Source of the DNA: Aporrectodea caliginosa
Taxonomy: Eukaryota; Annelida; Clitellata; Crassiclitellata; Lumbricidae
Direction of reading: 5' to 3'
Assembly: GCA_020284085.1 (NCBI GenBank)
Contig: JACEVL010000982.1
Coordinates: 1-64,000 of the forward strand
DNA: 64,000 nucleotides
Part shown: piece by piece, positions 33,575-44,471 of the stretch
Numbering within the stretch: position 1 is the first letter of the stretch
How the letters are laid out: each line of letters opens with the position of its first letter
Position numbers and translations under genes: made by a program
Notes under the pieces: generated by a model
Told to the model about the DNA's origin: nothing
Database searches by the model: none
What the model saw: the letters and a program-made list of their open reading frames with translations, nothing else

Positions 33575-34102
33575 CTGTACTAATTGGGCTTCCTAAGGTT
33601 CGCCTGTCCTCTGTGCAATCTGTCTTAAACGCTGCAGCCAGACTTATTGCACGTCTTCCTCGGTACTCTCACATCTCCACATACATGACTAATGATCTTC
33701 ACTGGTTCCCTCTCTCGGCTAGAATAAAGTACAAGATCCTGCTCCTAGTTACTAAGTCCCAGCAGGGCTTGGCTTCTAGGTACCTTTGTGACTTAATGTG
33801 TAAGCCACTATCTGCACGTTCTTCTCGCCCTCTTCGTTCTGCTGACCGGCTTGATCTGATTGTACCTCGGTCGCGAACCTCATTAACCCAGCATCCGGCT
33901 TTCGCTGTTGTGGGTCCATCAATATAGAATGACCTTCCCCTGCAATTCGTAGCAGGATTCTGGAAGGGATTTCACTGGCATCTCTTCGCTGCTTAAAGAC
34001 CTTTGTCTTTTCTCGGGCCTGTCACGCTGAGAGCGCTTCTTAATAGCTCTGCTGTGAGAAGCGCTTTACAAATGTTCAGATTAGATTAGATTAAATTAGA
34101 CA
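33575..34102 (+). pseudogene. L2-like LINE, C-terminal end
   Basis: The translation contains QSVLNAAARLIARLPRYSH, DLHWFPLSARIKYKILLLV, then LCDLMCKPLSARSSRPLRS and FAVVGPS. This is the highly conserved C-terminal region of L2-like ORFs. A stop after GPSI interrupts the expected tryptophan-containing end. The 3' UTR ends in AAGCGCTTTACAAATGTTCAG, then (ATTAG)n at about 34078-34102. Confidence 0.88.
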
Positions 34103-34103
34103 G

Positions 34104-34530
34104 AGCTGGTGCAGCATAGACTAAGGAGCGGTTGCAGAATTTCAGAGCGGATGAGACTGCTGGCGAATGTAAGAGGGTTTAGACGTTTGGAGGGCATTGC
34201 AGGTAAGAGGTACTATTTTGTAATGGATGCGCTGAGGGACTTTAAGCCAATGAAGTGATTTGAGAACAGGGGTTATGTGGTGGTGTTTGGGAGTTTTGGT
34301 GATGCGCGGGTGAGAGCGTTCCGGACTGTTTGCAGGCGTTTGATATGAGAAGAGTCGATGTTGTAAAAGATGGAATTACAGTAGTCGAGTTTGGAATGAA
34401 CAATTGAGGTGGCTATTGTGCCTGCAGTTTTGTAATCAACTATTGGGCGCAATCCACGAAGGTCGCGGATGTGCATATAGCAGGTGCGAGATAGCTGGCT
34501 GATGTGGTCGGAAAAGGTGGGGTTCTTAAT
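34104..34530 (-). pseudogene. CR1/L2-like LINE, C-terminal fragment
   Basis: On the minus strand, MHIRDLRGLRPIVDYKTAGT is followed by VHSKLDYCNSIFYNID, a conserved thumb-domain segment. It is inverted relative to, and directly abuts, the tail of the LINE at 33575-34102. Truncated at both ends. Confidence 0.82.
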
Positions 34531-34596
34531 GCTCAGTTAGGCTACTTTTTGAGAGACCGGCAGTCGCACACTCATCTTTGAAGACCGCAAAAAGTC

Positions 34597-34672
34597 ATAC
34601 CCGATAGCGCACTGGATAACACACTGGCATAGAGAGCGAGAGGTACCGAGTTCGAGTTCCGTAGGGCGGACA
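34597..34672 (+). mobile_element. tRNA-like sequence (SINE head or tRNA pseudogene)
   Basis: TAGCGCACTGG at 34605-34615 fits the A box, and AGTTCGAGTTCC at about 34649-34660 approximates the B box with tRNA-like spacing. No convincing acceptor stem, so not called as a tRNA gene. It differs from the SINE at 29325. Confidence 0.4.
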
Positions 34673-34792
34673 TGCTTTGTAGGCTGCTAATAGCGCCGTG
34701 TATTGCAGGCTGTCTGTTCTGTTAGTAGTTAAGATTTATGTCTTCTGTGATTTGTGTTCTTGCGAATTGTTTAATAGTCATAACATGAACGT

Positions 34793-35238
34793 TGTTAGGG
34801 TCTCATGGCTGAGTCCTAACCAGTCCTGGGATGAGCAGTAGTCATGATTGAATAGTTTCCTTGGCTGAGGGGAGACCTCTAGCGGGGAAAGATTTCTATG
34901 TAAGGGGCGTAATCGAAGACTCTGATAATACTGCCGTCGGGCGTTTGCCTTGTACGAATTCTTCCTGTGAGTTCTTACTGTGCACGATAATTATGTTCGT
35001 GGCGAGTTCCAACGTTGATGTGTTACTTAAGGTCGCTTAAGTTTTGTCCTCGCCGTCAGCTCGTTGCTGCATTGAAGACCAGATTTTGTTTGGCGTTCTT
35101 TCGTTGTCAAGAGCGAACCGTCATCCACCGTCGTTCTACGGTTGGGTAATGTATCGTTAAGTTGTTTTGTTTGGAGAATTATACCTTTTAAACTAGACAC
35201 GAGTGTGGTTGATCTTTTCTTGAGGAGAACCTATAACA
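34793..35238 (+). repeat. 5' LTR of the degenerate gypsy element
   Basis: Starts TGTTAGGGTCTCATGGCTGAG and ends CCTATAACA (TG...CA). The next bases, TGGGGCTCGCCCG, resemble the tRNA-Pro primer-binding site of many retroelements. It shares long blocks with 38922-39897 (TCCTTGGCTGAGGGGAGACC, ATTATACCTTTTAAACTAG). It is longer in the middle than the 3' LTR, which has a deletion. Confidence 0.8.
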
Positions 35239-35923
35239 TATGGGGCTCGCCCGTTCGTTTTTCGGCGCTTTCATATGTTGGTAGGGTTAAAACATATATG
35301 AGCTCTGGCCCGGGGATTTTTCCGTCCGTTCGTTCTTTTGGCCGCCGTATATTTAGTTGGTAGGAGATATAACGTATGAGTTTTCGCGGGAAATTTTTTG
35401 CTCTTCTCTTTAAGACAAAATTTGCGTCGGTAAGAGGAATTTAGAATTTGTAGGGCGTGTCTCTATATAGCTTACGGTATTCGTTCCGGTTGAGATTGTT
35501 GAATTTGAGTCGTAAATGGAAATGTACGGTTTGGTTGTGAAATTTTTGCGTCAAAGTTGTAGAGCGACAGTGAAATTTTGAAAGTGGGCGTATGCGTTCA
35601 AATTTTACTAAAAGTAGTTGAAACTTGAAACGCTTAGTCGTAATTGTTGCGCAGGAAATGTTTGGTCGAAATTGAGTTCGATAGTTTCATTGTGTTGAAA
35701 AGGGACGGTTTTCGGTCGAAAATTTTGAAATTTTAAGGAGTTTAGTCGACTGAAATTTTGAAATGGGAACGCCTATGAAGATTATATTGACGCTGGACGA
35801 TATTTTTCAATTGTCTACTGAGAAATTAAGAGTGGAATAGAACGTTTAGGTCAGGACACTACAGGTATGAGTAGGATTCAAGTGATAAAGTGGCTGTAGG
35901 AGCCGAGAAAGAAAGATAGAGAG

Positions 35924-36649
35924 TTGGAGCTAGAACGTTTGAGAGCGCAGTTGGAACAGATGTATGTAGTGACGCAGACAATAGTCACTGCAAAGGATAA
36001 ATTAGACGTTAAGCAGAATTCGGTTGACTGGGGACAAAATTCTTACGGTTTTGAGAAAAGTTCAGGGTCTACGGTGTCTAAGAAGGACAGCGCACAAAGT
36101 GTGAGTTTTCCTTCGGAGACGAATAGGAATATTAAGTTGCATGATATGCCTAAGGATTGTTTGGAGGAGATAGACGATAATGGTTTCTTCTGCATGTTTG
36201 ATGAGAATGTTCAAAGTGATTCTGATTCGGTGTCTCACGCTGAACCAATTAATGTCAGTTGTGATACGCAGGAAGAGGATTGGCATGCGAGTGAATGGCC
36301 GTTGTGTTGTAAAGGTGTACTTTTTCCACGTGTGGGTTCACAGCGTCAAATAGTTGTGCTAAGAGATCATGAGGCTATGCACAGTTTGGCTAGTTGGAAT
36401 TCATTGAATTTGTTGGATTTTCAGATTCCAGATGTAGAGAATGTGATGCAAGTAGTGGATGGTAAAATGGTCAGGGTTCCATTAGTGGATATTAGGATTG
36501 AATGTGAGTTTGTTTCAGGGACTATTCGTTGTGGATATGGTTGTACGATGATATCTGGCATTGACTTGATCATAAGCAATGATGTAGGCACGGTTGAACA
36601 GCCGTTGGAAGGGTCCATTAATACAGTTTTGGTTGACAGTTGGGGTTGA
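35924..36649 (+). pseudogene. gag-pro remnant with degenerate retropepsin
   Basis: A 241-codon open stretch that lacks an ATG; it begins after a stop at 35897. The N-terminal ~25 residues form a short heptad-like helix (LERLRAQLEQM). From about residue 130 the order QRQIVVLRD, VRVPLVDI and SGIDLIISNDVG matches the protease region of gypsy elements. The catalytic Asp-Thr/Ser-Gly is replaced by DHE, so the enzyme would be dead. An overlapping frame (36594-37214) continues without known motifs. Confidence 0.55.
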
Positions 36650-37214
36650 CATTGAAGCTGTTAACGTTCGCAAGGGGTTGGTGTGTACGAATGTTGAGTC
36701 TCCTGTTGAGATTGTGCACACAAGCGAATGCTTAGATGTAGGATTGGAAGTATCTTTGCGTGTGTCTGAAGATTTAAAGTTGGATGTATGTCTTGGAAAT
36801 TTTGCGGTTGAGGAGCAAGAGCAGTTGTTGTTGTCGTGTGAGGATATAAATTCACGGGATTTTTCTGAATTGGACATGAATGTTGTCTCGGAAATATGTA
36901 TTGGTGATAAGTCACAAATGGTGAATGATTATTCTAAAGCAGTATTGTCGATGGAGTGTGTGATGACAACTGTTGTGTGTGAGAATATTTCACATACGAA
37001 TTCTTGTAATAGGTCTTCTTCGAATGTAGCACTGATGTACACGAATGTCGACTGTGGTGAAAGAGTGATTCTTGTGCGTACGGTTGTGTTGTTGCAACAT
37101 TGTGGTCAGATGACTAATGGCTTGAATGATGTGTTCACGCAAGTTGTCACTAATATGCCCTGTACACAGATGAGTCAGTGTAGCGAAATAGTTCTTACCA
37201 AATGTCTTGTTTAA
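36594..37214 (+). pseudogene. unrecognised acidic ORF in the degenerate gypsy element
   Basis: A 206-codon frame overlapping the end of the preceding one by 56 bases in a different phase. It is rich in Val, Cys, Ser and acidic residues and has no domain I recognise. It probably derives from the pol linker or from frameshifted pol. Open frame without the codon bias of a conserved gene; low confidence as a protein. Confidence 0.3.
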
Positions 37215-37915
37215 TTAACTAATTAATATAAGCTTTAGAATAGGTTAATCAATTAAAGTGGCGATAGATAAATAGTAGTGGCGCTAGATAAAATAATATT
37301 ATTGAATCTAAAGGCTTTTAAATTTGTAAACTCAAATATCACGTGACGTGATACGTTGCCAAGCGGCAAAAGACGCTCTACAAATTGAAACAGCAACAGA
37401 CAGTTAAAACGGAAAATCAGTTGGTAAAAACTTGTTTGAGAGAAGAGAGATGGGAGATCGAGTTGAGTCGTAACAGATATTGTGGATCGCAATTCTATCT
37501 ACTAACGAGTGGATTGTCGTATACGGTGTTACCAGTACATTCGAAGACGAACAAGAGGGAAGGTCGCATTCGATGTTATCAACTGAACCATGAGAATATT
37601 CATCTACGATGTCTAACTCTACGAACTTTATCTCGACGATTGCAGAAGAGAAACTGATGAGCATCACAAAGGGGGAATTTAGATAAGCCTAATAATATCT
37701 ATTTCGAGTAATATATTACGCCACTCTAGGTAGTTAGGATTTATTGAAACTTTGTAAAAGAATTGACTTGATTTCAATATAATCTAATCTATTTCTCTGG
37801 ATGTGTTCTGTGTCATGTTTTCGACAACACTTATAGTAGGTAAAGTCTACTCTGCCAAACGTGGCGTAGCAAAAAGGTACTATTAGAGATAATAACACTA
37901 CAGTCAGTTGCTGCA
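37215..37915. other. interior of the LTR element, no gene recognised
   Basis: AT-rich, with short frames on both strands and no domain. Presumed remnants of pol. Confidence 0.45.
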
Positions 37916-38036
37916 CGAGAGTATGGACATGTTTGGTTCTCGTGTGTTCTTGACAGAAGATTGTACACTTGAAATACTTTCAAGTGTACAATCTTCTGTC
38001 AAGAACACACGAGAACCAAACATGTCCATACTCTCG
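37916..38036. repeat. perfect 59 bp-arm hairpin
   Basis: 37916-37974 and 37978-38036 are exact reverse complements around the three bases TAC. Starts CGAGAGTATGGACATGTTTG. The absence of mismatches implies a very recent origin or an assembly fold-back. Confidence 0.95.
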
Positions 38037-38240
38037 TAAGGACGAGTGTGAATATTTGGAATCTACTTTGAAGATGGAAAGTTCTTTGAAGATTGACAAT
38101 GTTGTACATGAGTGTGACGACATTTCTGGAAAGTAATGATCTTTTTACCAGATGTTGTTGAAGATGAAGATTTCTTGAATGAGTGTCTGATGAATGATGA
38201 TCAAGATACTTGTAATACCGGTATGTCTCTACATTAAATT

Positions 38241-38606
38241 TTGACAGGATTTTCTAAGGAGATTGTTGATGTTTCTGATATTTGTACTGAGAACGTGTGT
38301 GAGAAAGTCTATTTTCAGAATGTGTTCGCGAGGATGGAACTTTTGGTCGTTGACGAACGGTGGTTACGAAGACGATTGATGAGACGAAGTTCGAGTGGAG
38401 TGAGCGTCTTCGAGGTGTACCTTGGTTCTGGAAAGTTGGTGGAGTACACTGACAGTCTTCGAGGGTTTGATGGTGATGCGAGGAACGGTGACCAGAATCT
38501 TTTGCTGTGGAGTTGTGGAATGCAACGATGTTTTTTAACGTTGGGTATAGAAGTTGTTATCAGACTTAGTTTGTCGTTTCGCCTTTGGTCATTGATAGGC
38601 CTATAG
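38241..38606 (+). pseudogene. possible RNase H-end remnant of gypsy pol
   Basis: Within a 121-codon frame, VFEVYLGSGKLVEYTD followed by LLLWSCGMQRCFLTLGIEVV parallels the segment of gypsy RNase H that normally reads (V)YTDHNPL ... RWSL.LQ.. The catalytic histidine context is lost. If correct, RT has been deleted between the protease and this point. Confidence 0.4.
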
Positions 38607-38921
38607 TTTTAGGACTTTGTCAAAAGTGTTTTGGAACTTTGCCCATACACTTGGTATGAACTGTTTCTACTGTTTTTCTTTAGCGAGATGACTTTACATA
38701 AATTGAGCTACGTTTAAGTTTCGATATTCAGTAGACATGTTTAGGGCCGACGTGCATGAACGTCTAATGCGTATAGTTTAAATGATTTTGCTGTGTTAAT
38801 AATTTATTGTGTATTTGTTTTAGATTTTGATTGTGATATTTGTTTTAATGTGCATGTTAATTGTAAGTTAGTGAAGTAAGAAACCCTTCTGGTTTCTGCC
38901 TTGCTTGGAAGTCCCGGGGTA

Positions 38922-39897
38922 TGTTACGGTCTTATGGCTGAGTCCTAGCCAGTCCTGGAATGGGCAGTAGTCATGGTTGAGTAGTTTCCTTGGCTGAGGG
39001 GAGACCTCTAGCGGGGAAAGATTTCTATATAAGGACGGAGCGTAAGGGGCGTACTCGAAGACTCTGATAATGCTGCCGTCGGGCGTTTGCCTTTTCCGAG
39101 TTCTGCATTGAAGACATTGGCGTTCTTTCGTTGTCAAGAGTGAACCGTCATCCACCGTCGTTCTTCTTCTTTTCTTCTTTGTTTCTCCTCCGCCAGGCCA
39201 AGGCCAACGATGAGTCCTCAACTTGTCGTCTCCAGAGTTCTCTGTCCTTGAGTTTTTCCTTTGCTTCTGCAATGTTCATCTTCATTCTATCTCCAGATCC
39301 TGTCGTATATTATCCATCCATGTCTTTTGTTGTCTTCCTCTGCTCCTAGTTCCCTCCACATATCCGTGTAAAGCCATCGATGGTAATCTATCATTGCCCA
39401 TTCTCATCACATGTCCCAGCCACTTTAGCCTTTTCTTCCTTATTCTATCGACAACTGTATCTGTCTGTCCTAGCTCTCTTCTAGTCACCTCATTTCTAAT
39501 CCTATCGCTTCTGCTCCTGCCCTTTATTCTTCTCAGCCAGCTCATTTCCGTCGTCAACAGTCTCCTCTCATCCTCCCTCCTCAGGCACCAGCATTCTGAG
39601 CCATATAGTAGTACCGGTATGACAAAGGTTTCGTATAACTTCAACTTTGTTCTCGTTGATACGCTTTTATCTTTCCAGATCTTATTTAGTTTACCGAACA
39701 TTGCACACGTTAGAGTACTTCTCCGTTTGATGTCTTTTGTGCATCTGACATCTTCTGTAATAAGCCCTCCTAGATATGCAAACCGTCGTTCTACGGTTGG
39801 GTAATGTATCGTTAAGTTGTTTTGCTTGGAGAATTATACCTTTTAAACTAGACACGAGTGTGGTTGAGCTTTTCTTGAGGAGGAACCTATGACAACA
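38922..39897 (+). repeat. 3' LTR, interrupted by an RTE-like insertion
   Basis: Begins TGTTACGGTCTTATGGCTGAG and ends near CTATGACAACA. The LTR is interrupted at ACCGTCGTTCT, which is present on both sides of 39163-39782 and marks an 11 bp target duplication. Without the insertion it is about 340 bp, shorter than the 5' LTR because of an internal deletion after GTTTGCCTT. Confidence 0.8.
39163..39782 (-). pseudogene. RTE-like LINE, C-terminal fragment
   Basis: Minus-strand translation contains LNKIWKDKSVSTRTKLKLYE, VLLYGSECWCLRREDERRLL, SWLRRIKGRSRSDRIRNE, KRLKWLGHVMRMGNDR and QQKTWMDNIRQDL. The tail (GAA-rich) points to 39163. Same family as 21553-22140. It inserted into the LTR with an 11 bp duplication, so it is younger than the LTR element. 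Confidence 0.88.
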
Positions 39898-39928
39898 TGT
39901 ACAGCGCAGTGCGTTTGCAGGCGCTTAA

Positions 39929-39972
39929 TTAATAATAATAATAATAATATAATAATAATAATAATAATAATA

Positions 39973-40008
<36 letters not shown>
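39929..40008. repeat. (AAT)n / (ATT)n palindromic microsatellite
   Basis: About 45 bp of AAT units followed by about 35 bp of ATT units, making a self-complementary stretch. Confidence 0.95.
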
Positions 40009-40038
40009 AGAACTGGAAATTGATGGTAGATTGTGCAT

Positions 40039-40756
40039 TGGGGTGGAGTGAAAAAAGTAAAAATTCTAGAACCTAAACGTAAGAGTGATAACTCGCTGCC
40101 TTTTGGTGTAGTTAGTTATCATGCCAAATTTTTTTAATTCGTTCTCTAAGATATGCCCCAACACGTGTTAAAAAATTTCACAATTGTCAAAAAAATTGCC
40201 GAATTTATAAAAATTTCAATTAATTTTAAAATTATAATTTTGCTAATTGCAATAGTGTTTAAGCATTTAATCATGGCGTATTTAATGACCATGCAACATA
40301 AAATTAATTAATAAAATGAATGTATGTCAGCAATATTAAATACACAATAAACATAATTAACAATACCAACTGTTTTAGACTAGGCCTATACTGAGTAATT
40401 AATCACTGAAAAGTAAGTCGATACTCATTTAATAATCTATTGATTGAATTCCGATTGAGATTCTGCTTTGGTATAGAAAGACGGCATTAGTTCCCGTGAT
40501 TCCAATCTGGCAAGGATGAAACGATGTCTAGATGTTTGTCCAACCACAGCAGCAGATGCCTCATCAACAAGTTTTGACAACGCTCAACTAAATTCGACAA
40601 TTTTTGTAACAATTGTGACATCATAAAACTCTTTGGGGCATTCTTTGAGCGAATTTAAAAAAAATGTTTGGCATGATATTTAACTACAACAAAAGGCAAC
40701 TAGTTATCACCATTGCGTTCAGGTTCTAGAATTTTATTTTTTTCACTCCACCCTAC
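40039..40756. mobile_element. 718 bp TIR MITE
   Basis: The ends are inverted repeats of about 100 bp: TGGGGTGGAGTGAAAAAAG on the left and the complement of GGGTGGAGTGAAAAAAATAAA on the right, continuing through TTCTAGAACCT and TGCCTTTTG. TGTGCAT lies outside both ends (40032-40038 and 40757-40763). No ORF. A 7-8 bp duplication would fit hAT-like or similar transposases. Confidence 0.85.
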
Positions 40757-40763
40757 TGTGCAT

Positions 40764-41100
40764 GATGGTGTAAATCCAGGAGGACTGAGATTGTGACAAA
40801 CAGGTCACAGGTTGTAGTTGACAATTGAGTTGAGAGAGTCAATGGCGTTTCGAACCGCGTCACCGACTGCTCATTGCATAATCTCATTGCATAATACGTT
40901 CTTTTAAACTTCAAGACGGTCTTGTTTAGACGTGGTTGGACTGGGAGAACTTCTGAGTAGATTACCTAGAAGGGGCGCTATATAAAAACTCCTTAATAAT
41001 AATAATCACAGGCCGTCCCAACAGTTTTTCCAACTGTTGTAATGCGAACCGTCTCAAACATGCACCGTCAGACAATCTATTATCAATAATCAGAGGCGCA
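40764..41100. other. LINE/SINE 3' tail and unassigned sequence
   Basis: GGGGCGCTATATAAAAACTC followed by (AAT)n at about 40975-41006 is the signature 3' end of an L2-related LINE or SINE. The body upstream is too diverged to assign. GCGCA at 41096-41100 is the left target duplication of the next element. Confidence 0.55.
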
Positions 41101-41391
41101 TGTCATAGGCATTGATTATGTTCTTACCTATTTACGTGTTAGTAGGAGTGCTAGTTTTGGTTTTATATTCATGTATGTAATTTATATTAGAATGTTGTCA
41201 ATAAGACTCTACTGATTGGACTGTATATTTAGAAGCGAACATTTAGACCAATCGCAATGTATTGGAAGAGTCGATTTTATGTACACAATATCTTGTTATT
41301 TGGTGGTCGAGAATAAAGCAGTCGCTCACAAGTTGTTGTTGAGGTTAGACTCTTGTGTGCTGTGGACTATCACACGTGGTGGTAGTTCACA
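41101..41391 (+). repeat. 5' LTR (291 bp)
   Basis: TGTCATAGG ... AGTTCACA. It differs from the 3' LTR at about six positions by eye. The following TTTGGCGAAGCCGACAGG (again as TTTGGCGCAGTCGGCAGGG at 41429) is where a primer-binding site is expected. Confidence 0.93.
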
Positions 41392-42123
41392 TTTGGCGAA
41401 GCCGACAGGATTTGGCGTCGTGAACACATTTGGCGCAGTCGGCAGGGTCGGCCAGCTGGACAGATGGGAGTGCGCATCCCTGTCTACGGAAGACGACCCA
41501 GGAGAGACGAAGCGTGTTTCGTCTGCGTTGTTTTACAACGGTGCTGTACAACAAGAAGTCGACGTTGGTTCGACGAGGGATAAGATAGGCAAAAACGATA
41601 ATAGTTTGCCTAGTCTGAGTGGTCGAGTGGGACGAACCACAACTCGAACTCATATGTGGCGGTCTACAGTTGTCGATGAACGGGTGTGACGAAAGCTGAT
41701 CATATTTAGGTCCGAGTCTCATTTCGTTTAGACTTCTGTTTGACGTGTGTGTGGTTTTGGAGGCCAAGCTGATTTGGGAGGAGGATTCAGACGAAGCCAA
41801 GCTGTACGAATCGTTCCTTGTCTACAGTGCCAGCAGTGCCAAGGTGACGGAAGGTTCGGTTCCTGGGTGCAGTGGTCGAATTCTGTAGTGGTCGTATTCG
41901 AAGGACACGTCGATACGCCGGTGGTCAAGTCGAGTCTCGGAGTCAAAGGAGCAACGACTGGTGAGAAGTCTGTAGTCACGGTCAACAGACGACGGCGGTG
42001 AACAACAAAAGACTTCTTGTGGGGAAGACAAGTCTACCCATTTCATTTTGTAATTACAGAACAGTTAGTGTAAGTGTAAAATTTGTGTTTCTTTCGTTTT
42101 CATTGTAAAACGAATTTGTCAAG
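41392..42123 (+). other. untranslated leader of the LTR element
   Basis: Between the LTR and the gag ATG. Contains the probable primer-binding region and a repeated GGCG(A/C)AG(C/T)CG(A/G)CAGG motif. Open frames on both strands here look fortuitous. Confidence 0.5.
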
Positions 42124-43011
42124 ATGGAACATTTGTCTAGTGACAAACGTGCTGAACTTAAGAAAATGTCCACTGAAAGAGTGAGACAAAATCTTGTAGG
42201 GTATGTTAAGTCAGAGGAAGTGGTGTTAACTCTGGAGCGAGAAGTTCTTTTGGAGGAGTTGGCTAATGAATGGCTGAAGAAAGAAATGGAAGAGGGTGAA
42301 GGTGCTGTAGCACATTTTGAAGATGTGAAAAGTGAGGCGGAGAATGAAATGGCGTTACGGAGAGAGGAACTGGCGTTGAAAAGAGAGGAGCTATTGTGGA
42401 GAAGAGAGAAGGATGAAAAGGAAATGGCGGAGAAAGAAAAGGAAAGGGAGTTCAGAAAGCAGGAGATGGAATTACAGAGGCTGCAATTGAAACAGATGGA
42501 GGCAGAAAGAGTGGAAAGACGGAGAAAGGAAGAAAAGATGGAGGCAGAAATGTCGGAAATGAAGAAAAAGAAAGAGAAGGAGAAGGAGTCTTTTATCAAT
42601 AAGATGAAAAAGTTAGGTGATGCTATGAAACATGTATTACCTCGCATGCCTAGTGATCTAGCGGAGATTCCGCTGTATTTTGAAACTGTTGAAAATGCTT
42701 TCAAAAGTTTCGTGGTCGAGAATGCCTATTGGGTAAAATTACTGTTACCTTTAATGACCTACAAAGCTAGGGCAGTGTTGAACAGATTGTCTTACCAGGA
42801 AAAGGAGGATTATGATCGTGTAAAGGAATACATTCTTAAAGAGTTTAAACATACTCCTCGAGAATACAGAGCAAAATTCATGAAGGCAAAGAAAATGCCT
42901 GATGAAACTTTTACGCTGTTTAACACAAAGTTGAAGAATTTGTTTAACTATTACGTGCACAGTGGGAATGTGAAACAAGACTTTGTTAAATTGTGTGACT
43001 TGATCGATTGA
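42124..43011 (+). pseudogene. Gag, N-terminal and capsid part
   Basis: ATG at 42124. Residues 1-60 are followed by a long charged coiled coil to about 165 (repeated EEL, KRE, EKE, MEAE). Then comes the capsid-like segment PSDLAEIPLYFETVENAF, KLLLPLMTYKARAVL, EYILKEFKHTPREYRAKF and TFTLFNTKLKNLFNYYV. That order is typical of gypsy Gag with a SCAN-like capsid. The frame stops at LCDLID, and the next frame (43008-43688) continues the capsid, so a single-base shift splits Gag. Confidence 0.8.
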
Positions 43012-43688
43012 AAGAGTCGTTGTCGCCTGGTCCTTTGCAATTTGTCTTGACGTCTGATGCTATTGTTGATTTGGCAGACTTGCATGTAAACAATAGGATT
43101 GTGTATGTAGGTTTTTATAAGTCTGTTGTTGATGAGTCACGGACAATCGATGATAACATGTACCAAGGTAATGGTCAAGGTTACAGAGAGACGAAGAAAG
43201 GTTTTGAGGAGAAGAATGAGAGACGGTGTTTAGATTGTGGAAGTTATTCGCATCTAACTAAGGATTGTAGGAAAAGGCAATCGAAGGAAAAGATGTTGAA
43301 TAGAAGCAAGTATGTGGAACCGGTAGTGAAGAAAGGTTTTGAGGAAAAGAATGAGAGAAAGTGTTTTGCATGCGGTAGTTATTCGCATTTAATTAAGGAT
43401 TGTGTAAAGAGGCAGTCGAGAGAAGTGTCTGCCTGTCTGTCTGTTTGTGTATTGGAGGAAGAAGAAAGGCCTGTGATAGAGGTAATTAATAGGCCAGTAG
43501 GATGGCCAAATGAGGTATCTGCCAGAGCTTGTGTACCGGAAGAACCAGAAAGGCCTGTATACACAGTGGTGTTTGAGAGGCCTAAATATGAATTTCAAGG
43601 GTATGTTGAAACGCAACCAAAGATTGCGATTAAATGTGTGTTGGAAGAAGAGAAGAAAGTGGAACAGGAAGTGAATGAAGAGAGATAA
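43008..43688 (+). pseudogene. Gag C-terminal part with duplicated CCHC zinc knuckles
   Basis: Continues Gag in another phase: LSPGPLQFVL is the end of the capsid. Two CX2CX4HX4C knuckles follow, CLDCGSYSHLTKDC and CFACGSYSHLIKDC, each preceded by KKGFEEKNER, so an ~39-residue unit is duplicated in tandem. Knuckles of this kind bind RNA in the nucleocapsid. The remaining ~80 residues repeat E(E/P)ERPV motifs of unknown role. Confidence 0.8.
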
Positions 43689-43694
43689 TGGAAG

Positions 43695-43973
43695 TTGGAC
43701 TGTTGTAATTCGAATTTGGGGTTGAAAAAGGCAACTTTACAACATGTTGATATTGAAATAAATGTGGATGGAATGCAGAAGAGGAATGTGAAATGTTTGG
43801 TTAGTTCGGGAACTGAAGTTTCTGTAGTAAGTAAGGAAGTACTCAAAGGTATGCATTTGGGCGAAATGGGTGAAGTGAGTATTCAGTGTGTTGTTGGAAA
43901 ACCGGTTGTGGTGGAAATAGTTAAGCTTGAATTGCGGTTGTCTAATGTGGATTGTGACAATAACTCTTTTTAG
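43695..43973 (+). pseudogene. retropepsin-like segment, active site altered
   Basis: VKCLVSSGTEVSVVSKEVL aligns with the D(S/T)G motif region of gypsy proteases (LVD.GTEVS in the family), but the catalytic Asp reads Ser. About 90 codons follow before a stop; the second conserved Gly-rich motif is not clear. Confidence 0.65.
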
Positions 43974-44173
43974 TTATTTAATGATGGACAATTCATGTCG
44001 GTAATTTGTGCTGTTGTTGACGATATGGCAGGAATGGAAACTTTGATGTTGCATCCAGAGATAATTGCAGAATTGAAATATTATTGTTGTCAAAGATTTC
44101 AAGTATTGATGCTGAAGTTCAGGCAGACTGAATCAACACGATTCAGTAAAAATCAAGTGAAATCATCCATGAT

Positions 44174-44446
44174 GTGAATAAGGAAGTGAGTCAAGAGACA
44201 GAGGAAGTGGAAGAAGTGGAGATAGAACACTTGGACTTGGAAAATGTATGTAGCCATAGAGAAGTGAAAGGTGATGTAGGTAATGGGTTACCACATGAAT
44301 CTTTAAACTCGTCGTTGGGTTTGTCTGAGTTGATGAAAGGTGAGGAAGGTAACGTGTTGCAAGATGAGCAACCATTGCAACAGTCTCTGGAGTTGTTAGA
44401 TTTCATGGAACGTGAGGAAGGTGATGTAGGTAAGGTGTTGCCTTGA
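44174..44446 (+). pseudogene. acidic linker ORF between protease and RT
   Basis: Glu/Leu-rich, with a repeated unit (L...SLGLSELMKGEEGNV and LELLDFMEREEGDV). Repeats are visible at DNA level too (GAGGAAGGTGATGTAGGTA). It probably derives from the pol linker before RT. No known domain. Confidence 0.45.
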
Positions 44447-44471
44447 GAACAATTAAGTAGAGTACTTAGGT

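Larger units (their letters stand above)
34793..39897 (+). mobile_element. degenerate gypsy-like LTR retrotransposon
   Basis: Bounded by related LTRs (34793-35238 and 38922-39897). The interior keeps a protease-like segment and a trace of RNase H but no recognisable RT core or integrase, so most of pol has been deleted. A 121 bp perfect hairpin sits inside, and the 3' LTR is split by an RTE-like insertion. Confidence 0.8.
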
